64,000 nucleotides of DNA from Alitta virens. Its lineage: Eukaryota > Annelida > Polychaeta > Phyllodocida > Nereididae. Positions 57,226 through 64,000 of this stretch are shown one piece after another. The position numbers and the translations under genes were made by a program. Within the stretch, counting starts at the first letter, position 1. The number at the start of each line of letters is the position of its first letter. The notes under the pieces are model-generated. The model was not told where the DNA came from. It searched no databases and worked only from the letters and a program-made list of their open reading frames with translations. Where the stretch lies: contig OW028579.1 in NCBI GenBank assembly GCA_932294295.1, forward strand, positions 7,996,370-8,060,369. Direction: 5' to 3'.

Positions 57226-58493
57226 AAATGCTAAACGTCAGGTGGATGCCATTTGAACGATGTGTTTCTGAAACAAACCAAAAGGATCGACTCCAGGGAT
57301 AAAAATATTGCATGCCAGATAATGCGCCCCATCGCCTCGACATCGGCCACGTTGGAGCGATGCTTACCCAATCTAAAGCATGCTGTCTGGGATGTGTGCT
57401 CAGATACCACAATGACACCAAACCGACATTGACTACTATCCTAGTTAGAGTTCGAATCGAACCTGGGATCACTGTGTGCATAGCAAAAGTATGTAGCCAT
57501 TGCGCTTTAAAGCAATTCTGCTGTATGAGGAAAAATACTTTCCCGGTAATACTCAGATAGATATATAACTTCAGTAACATCCAGAGAGAACGAGGAGGAC
57601 ATCTTGGCCTGTTCATGTAGCAAACAAGTTTCCACTGGATAATAAAGATATATCTTATTTAACAGACAGACAGACAAACTTCACTTCCTGTGACTAATAA
57701 CCACCAATATTACAAACAGGAGACACAGACTCACTGCAAAGTAAACATTGGTCAACACCATATTAAACCTCCGTGACAAAGACAGAAACACAGACAAATA
57801 AATAGTCCGACTCTTTTTACAGAGAGATAAAAAATTCAAGAGGGTTTTTCAATGCTTGTGGGATGGTCACTCTTGGGCATTTTCCTTGAGAGGGTAACTT
57901 CAAAGTGAGGCACGTGTGCGCACGCACCCCAATTGTTTAATGGGCAAACAATCGTTCTGATTCATACAACCATTTTCTCCTATTTTGCCTTCTATCTGGT
58001 TTGAGAGTCATGGCCTTCAAACAAACTCCCAAGGATTTTAGAGGTTTCATTTTACCCCTTTTGGAAGGGTCAGTGAAAGGAGAAAGATGCGAAAGACATG
58101 CTCCAGATGGAGGGTGAAAGTATGCTCCCCCACAGAACCTATTGTTTAGCCCAAACCCCTTCCAGTCTCTCTGTTTACCCTCTATTTACCCCTGACGTTA
58201 ACCATTGTTGCTGAGCATGACACCCAAAAAGCTAATTTGCCCCGGAATAAACAAAAAGGGTAAAAAGACACCACTGACAATATTGAGCCACCAAGTGCTG
58301 CAACTATGAGACAGGAGTGATGATATGATCATTGCCTGTTACAGTGAAAAATGGACATTAAAGGTAGTGGTACTCAACACTTAATGCCCCACTAATAAGA
58401 CAACCGGACAATTAACATTGCACCTCGCTATTAAGGCTACCTCGTCAATCGCTGTCAACTAAATAATGCCATGACTGAACTACTTTCATCTCT

Positions 58494-58523
58494 CAGTCAG
58501 TCAGCCAGTCAGTCATTCAGTCA

Positions 58524-58573
<50 letters not shown>
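58494..58573. repeat. CAGT/CAGC tetranucleotide repeat
   Basis: CAGT units followed by a run of perfect CAGC units. Same type as at 7.81 kb. Confidence 0.94.
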
Positions 58574-58575
<2 letters not shown>

Positions 58576-58977
58576 CTTGTGTAACAAAGTTACATGCAAC
58601 TTTCATATCTAAACTTTTCTTCAATCTCCGTCATTCTGTCCCGTTTTGCATACTTATAGACTCCGTACACGTGTAGTGACCCTAAGACAGGGGTGACCCA
58701 AGTGATTTTTTAATGTCCTGGTGGTGAATGATGAAAAACATGTTTGGTCCCCTGCCAATGAAAGCTCACCCTGCCCCTATGACCCCAGGTCAACGTGAAT
58801 GAGGGTAAAGGGGTGACCAGTCCAAGAACAATATTGATGATTTCCTGAATGTTTCTCATTAGCAAACTCAGCTGATGACTGTTTATTGGGGGGAAATATT
58901 GAGTAGAATATTACAGGTGTTGGAATATTGAGATCACCCGTAATCACAAGGCACAGTCAACTATATATTGTTAAGAC

Positions 58978-59119
58978 CAGTGAAATTTCCACGAAAGATA
59001 ATGTTCTCTCGTTTAACCCGCATTAAGACCACCATGTTATAATGATAATCTCACAGTTAAGGCCACCTCTCTATTGAGAACTTTACATCAATGATGGCCA
59101 GAATAGCGAAGTCCCACTG
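58978..59119. mobile_element. Pogo-style MITE copy, upstream flank
   Basis: It starts CAGTGAAATTTCC and ends GAAGTCCCACTGTA (inverse TACAGTGGGACTTC), with CATTAAGACCACCATG and TTAAGGCCACCTC inside. Related fragments lie near 58.37-58.45, 56.2-56.37, 33.24-33.35, 25.35-25.42 and 40.01-40.07 kb. Confidence 0.5.
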
Positions 59120-60042
59120 TATATTTTACACTTACTATAATACGTCCATGCTTAATACATACAATGTACTACAGGAGCGATAGACAGATATTTTGTGATT
59201 TTTTAAGGTTCAATAGTGCTTACAAATAAGTGGAATAAAAATGAAAGCCTAAAAGGAAACAAAAAGGAATATAACTGTAGCATTCAGCAATTTGTATTTT
59301 TGTCAATTCAGCAGTTTTTGTGTTTAATACTTAAGTGTTATAACATTTTGCTTTCCACGTATTGCTGCTCAGGCTAATGTCAGATTTCCTGAATTTTAAA
59401 TTTCCTGTTAGATCGCATCGTTTCACTTCCTTTATTATCATTCCTATCCTGTTCATTTTTTCTCTTCTTAAGAAAAAAGAAAGAAAAAAGAAATGTGGAC
59501 AAACACGTTTATCAGCAATTAGCAATGTTGATGTCTTTAATTAAAGGGCAAATTGATGGAAAGCAATGTGCTTAATTTAAAGTTATTCCCTTCATAATGC
59601 TTAATTGAAGAACTCCAGCCAAGTGTGAAGGGGTAAAGAAATGACTATAGAAAATGAAGAAATGACTAACCAGGGGGTTACAAAGACGAGGTGGGGGAGA
59701 TTGGGGACTAGGGGGTGAATCATTCACCCTGCTCATTTTGGCGAAAAATTTCATTTTGATGGCCAGGCAGGAGTTAACAGGCAAGACAGACAGGGCTGGA
59801 AGGCAAGCACTGGAACTGACATGGGGGTCTCCTCAGTGCACCAATGGCTTTTGGCGCAATTTGAAAAGGGTGCACTTTGTACAAGGACTTGTATCTAGGT
59901 AACTTTGGGTCACTTTCGCTAAAGACACGCGAGGGCTAGCTTAGGCACAGTTAGACCTGAATTTAGACCTGAATGGTGATATATTTGTGTACTGAAATTA
60001 AATTTGTTTGATTAAATATATATCATTGTCTTACTTATGGAA

Positions 60043-60078
60043 ACTCAATCAATCAATCAATCCTATCTAACTATCTAC

Positions 60079-60110
<32 letters not shown>

Positions 60111-60112
60111 AT
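60043..60112. repeat. AATC then CTAT repeat
   Basis: Compound tetranucleotide microsatellite. Confidence 0.93.
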
Positions 60113-62136
60113 CTTTTCTTTCAACAAACTTCGCAAGAATTCTCCCTTATGGGATCTGATGAAGTCAGTTAAGGCAGCTCATCTTAAAGTATAATGCAGG
60201 TGTCGCTTTGAATAACCCTACTTCAGTCTAGTCGAGACTTTGTCTTTATTTGTTTGTAATCTGTAGATGGTGTGAAGTTGGTGTTGCATTGCACACTATT
60301 TTTGGTTGATAATAGACGTTGAAGTACAATAAGAAACTGTCTCATAAGTAGAACATGTAAAATGGATACATAAGATGGATGAACTCACTAACTGATCGAC
60401 CAAACAAGACCTTTGGTTAAAAGCAACCAATATGATGGTTTACCCTTAACATATGATTGGTGAATTGACCACCAAAACTGAGAATTCAACCAAATTCAGT
60501 TTGTAAGGTTAACCAATATCTTGGTTAAATTAACAAATCTTGGTTGGCCACATATTTAAAAAAATGTCACAACTTACAATGTAGGTTTTTGTCATTTTCT
60601 TACAGCTGAAAATGTAATGTAAAGATAAAAATCACTCTTCTTTTACACTTCACTCATCTTGCCAATGTTTAATGCTCACCACTGCTTGCCCATAACCCCA
60701 ATCCCCTGTTGTGCCTGAGCATGGGCAATTGCAGCCGAGCATTCACCCTGCTGTTATCATCACTTAAAAGACGAGGCCCACTCATTCATTGCCTCAAGGT
60801 ATGGAACCCCAGACTGACAGGGATTGGATGGATTTTGCCAAAGCTCCTGACAAAGCAACTTGCATAAGTGGATTTATATCTGATTCTTGTCTCCTAGCAT
60901 ATTGAATACAGCCTTGACATGTTATTCTGCCCACTCTGTTGGAAAATTGAACCCGGGGTTTATCTAGTTATAGGCCTAGCCTGTTACACTAACCGGGAAG
61001 GCACAAAAATGCATCATGGCATGTTAAGCTGCCCAAGTAGTTTTACATGTACATGAGTCAATACAAGGGCCTGGATTCCTTCAGTGCGAATGGCCAATCA
61101 GGATACAATGATCGAGTTGCAGTATCTAACACAATTAAATACCCCGCTGTTTAAGATTGCCAAAATATATAACAAACTTTACCATATCATATCATCACAA
61201 CATATGCCATAAATTTCATTATGAACTTCCAGAATAGGTATTAGGAAAAGGGTTGTGACAACTGTCTGGAATTTTATTTTTCATTCTGTAGACCTATATG
61301 CTATGATGTTATGTGAACTGTGATTGTTCAATCATTACCTTCTCCGAAAGACCTTCATCATATTTAATATTTAAAAAAACACCAGAAAAAACAAACAGTC
61401 AACAAAGATACAAATGTTATCGTGACTGACAGAGTGTCAGCACATTCACAACATTGATACAACAATGTACTTGATATCAATATCAGCCTTACTGATTCAA
61501 CCTATGAGTCATTTAATTGCTTCACACTAATTACATTAATGCTTGCACAGGTGTCAATAAGTACGCGAAATTCATTAAGAATCATTTGTGATTTGCAGTC
61601 AAGCATATACATCTGACATACAGGTACTGCAGTATCTTATCTCCCAGTGTAACATGTGGAGATCATGTCCAGATTGTCTTGTTAATCTGAGAAAGAATGG
61701 GCAATTAGTTAACTCCAATACAATGCACAGTGGATCTTACAATTAAGAGCACCAACTCATAAAGACATGTAAGGCCGGGGTCTAGGGGTAGCGATTACCC
61801 CTGGGTCGACAATTAGCCCCACATACCATATAAGGTAATTGGGGTTCTAGAAACAGCTGAATACCCTTGTAGTCATTGGATAATCAGCAGTGGTCATTAC
61901 GTCAGATTGACCAATGACCATTGGAGTAAATCTGTGGCTGTTGCTGAACCATGTAAACAAAGATGCTGTCACACCTGTTAATTAAAAGAGGTCAGCTGGT
62001 CCTTTATTAACACCCATATATAATTTTGAAATATTAACTGAGTAAAATTCACACTTGTAGAACAGTTTTTAAATAATAAATAAAAAAATAAAAAAGAAGT
62101 ATAGAAAGCCTTTGGCACAATAAATGCGCATGAAAC

Positions 62137-62245
62137 TATCTATCTATCTTCCTACCTATCTATCTGTCTATCTGTCTGTCTGTCTATTTATCTGTCTATC
62201 TATCTATCTGTCTATCTTCCTACCTATCTATCTATCTACCTATCC

Positions 62246-62281
<36 letters not shown>

Positions 62282-62310
62282 GTCTATCTATCTGTCTATC
62301 TGTCTATCTA

Positions 62311-62349
<39 letters not shown>

Positions 62350-62373
62350 GTGTGTCTATCTGTCTATCTATCG
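62137..62373. repeat. CTAT/CTGT repeat, about 237 bp
   Basis: Long interrupted tetranucleotide repeat. It produces a spurious 96-residue Leu/Ser/Ile/Tyr frame. Confidence 0.96.
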
Positions 62374-63137
62374 TTTACCATGCTAATAGAACTAGCAATA
62401 ACAAGTATATATAAATGAAATGCACTAACAAGAAAATTGTGTTATTATTCAAATTGCATCAAACTATTCAATTAGCACAATATGATGGAAACATTTGGCC
62501 ATTGAATATTCAAAATATCTAATGTCAGTTATTAACCTAAGATATTATATTTCTGATATAACTAATGGTGTCAACATCAAACATAAGATACATGGTCATT
62601 TTCAAAAGTTTTACATAATGCTACATCAGAAGGAATATACATGTGCTTGTGGGTTCTATTGTCTCACTCCTAATTCCCAACCCCCCCCCCCCCCCCCCAC
62701 CAACTCTCTTGCTATTTTGCAAAGCAGCATTATACAATTGATTTCAGTGAATGAAACATCATATACACATGTACAGCTGTATATTCATTCATGATACACA
62801 GTCATTGGACAGGAAATTACCAGACTCTATTTCAATTTTTTCTAGTATGGCAATGTAAAATTACGGATTACAACACCTTGCTTTGCTTGGAATGAAATGA
62901 CACTGAAAGGATACATTCCAATGATACATTTTGAGTCATATAATATCACGTGACTATTAGCCAATCACAGCCAAACCAGGTTTATCAAACACATTTGACC
63001 ACTAGGAGCACTATTTCTACTTATATTGTCGGATATACAAGTTTCTGAGATAAAACAGTTTCCACTTTGACTAAGATTGGTGCTCTGAAACGAATCATGC
63101 AAAATTATGAACATTCCCGCTGTGTTTATTTAGATAT

Positions 63138-63335
63138 TCAAATATCTGTGCAAAGGGGTGGGAGATGTTGACTGCTTGAAGGCCAAACCCAGAATGATGG
63201 GGTGGTGGCGGTGAGGTATGGCGATCTTGGGGACAGCCATGGATGACCTGAGAGCCGGATGGCTCTCCTACATCCTGAATGATGGGGTGCCGCGATTGCT
63301 GCTTTATATACGGGACCCCCGGCCTTGTACAATGT
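63138..63335 (-). promoter_or_regulatory. GC-richer patch with TATA-like box
   Basis: The minus strand contains GTATATAAAGCAGC near 63303-63312 and a downstream CCATGG. It also has two copies of AATGATGGGGTG on the plus strand (about 63193 and 63282). Base composition differs from the AT-rich surroundings. It could be a promoter with a first exon, or a repeat fragment. Confidence 0.25.
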
Positions 63336-64000
63336 ATTCTCCGACTTCAGACATTTGAGTGTGCCTAGAATGACTGACTCCCATAACTGTTTTGACTAAC
63401 AAGTTGGTCATCTTATTTAACAAATTCAGTCAGTCTTAGTCAATGCCTCATGTCATTAGTCATGTTGACCGATTTCATAGTCATAACATGACATTAACCA
63501 CAGCTGACTTCAGACTGTATTTTGTTATCTAAAGCTGCATTGAAAATTACCAGTGATCTTTAGCAAAATAATAGTTCTGGAATGACTTATGAATATTATC
63601 TAATCAGTATCATCAAAATGGCTCTTTTTTCAGAGATCACTTGACCTACATATCAGCTAACCTACATAACATCTCTCTTTGTAAGAGTTCAGCACCATCC
63701 TAATTTGAACAACATTGGTGGTAAATACGATGTAGTCAGATGGACTACCCAAGGCAAGAGAGTTTTATAATCATACGACTACCCTTATAGTCAGTTTGAC
63801 TACTCCTCACTGCCATTGTGTCAAGGGTTACATCCACGAGTGGCAGTGTGGCAGTGTGCTGTATCAGTCGCCTACACTCGCGGAGTCTCTCATACTCACT
63901 CGTGAAGATGCCAGATGTTGCAAATACAGCCTTAGCATAGAAAGAGAAGAGGGTACTTTGGGTCAAAAGCCCCCCACTAAATGCACTAATTACCCTTCAC

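Larger units (their letters stand above)
54481..64000. other. Upstream flank with no supported exon
   Basis: Open frames here are short and resemble nothing recognisable. Contents: a candidate NRF1/YY1 patch (55.67-55.72 kb), a TATTG pentanucleotide run (55.51 kb), tRNA-like sequence (57.16 kb), CAGT/CAGC repeat (58.5 kb), pogo-like elements (56.2, 58.4 and 59.0 kb), CTAT repeats (60.06 and 62.14 kb), a poly-C run (62.68 kb) and a GC-richer TATA-bearing patch (63.15-63.33 kb). Confidence 0.6.

Noticed and set aside
62124..62414. 96-residue frame rich in Leu, Ser, Ile and Tyr
   Set aside because: Translation of the CTAT/CTGT microsatellite.

Overview
This is an AT-rich (roughly 60% or more A+T by eye) eukaryotic, intron-rich genomic window. 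It has long introns, many microsatellites and dispersed short repeats, and no prokaryotic features. The main gene is an anosmin-1 (ANOS1/KAL1) orthologue with the vertebrate-like layout: cysteine-rich region, WAP domain, then four fibronectin type III domains. That layout and the repeat content suggest a marine invertebrate, perhaps a non-vertebrate deuterostome such as a hemichordate, lancelet or echinoderm. The species cannot be fixed from sequence alone.

Main gene: the minus strand from 54299 (start codon) to 15461 (stop codon) carries 16 exons that splice in one consistent frame with GT-AG introns. They encode about 698 aa (human anosmin-1 is 680 aa). A 51-nt in-phase extra exon at 19119-19169, with a GC-AG intron, would make it 715 aa. 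Order: signal peptide (exon 1), cysteine-rich region (exons 1-4), WAP four-disulfide core (exon 4), FN3-1 (exons 5-6), FN3-2 (exons 7-10), FN3-3 (exons 11-13), FN3-4 (exons 14-15), then a C-terminal tail ending in a hydrophobic segment (exon 16) that human anosmin-1 lacks.

Second gene: at 8238-8107, on the same strand and about 7.2 kb past the stop of the first gene, lies another anosmin-type first exon. It has a start codon, signal peptide, the same N-terminal cysteine motif, and a donor in the same phase. Most identical residues use different synonymous codons, so it looks like an old, selectively maintained tandem duplicate. Its remaining exons are not visible and probably lie beyond the left edge.

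Layout: 1-1660 dispersed-repeat block with three diverged direct copies and a recent poly-A plus 50-bp duplication; 1660-8106 presumed intron 1 of the second gene, with MITE-like elements and microsatellites; 8107-8238 exon; 8239-15460 intergenic, with a 12-copy 58/59-bp minisatellite; 15461-54299 main gene; 54300-64000 upstream flank with no convincing exon but with a possible NRF1/YY1 promoter patch and a TATA-bearing GC-richer patch.

Repeats: a tRNA-derived SINE family, a family of short elements with TACAGTGGAACC-like ends and internal 'TTAAGACCACC' motifs (pogo/Tigger-like in style), two copies of a MITE with about 26-bp terminal repeats, and long simple repeats. The simple repeats produce long but meaningless open frames.
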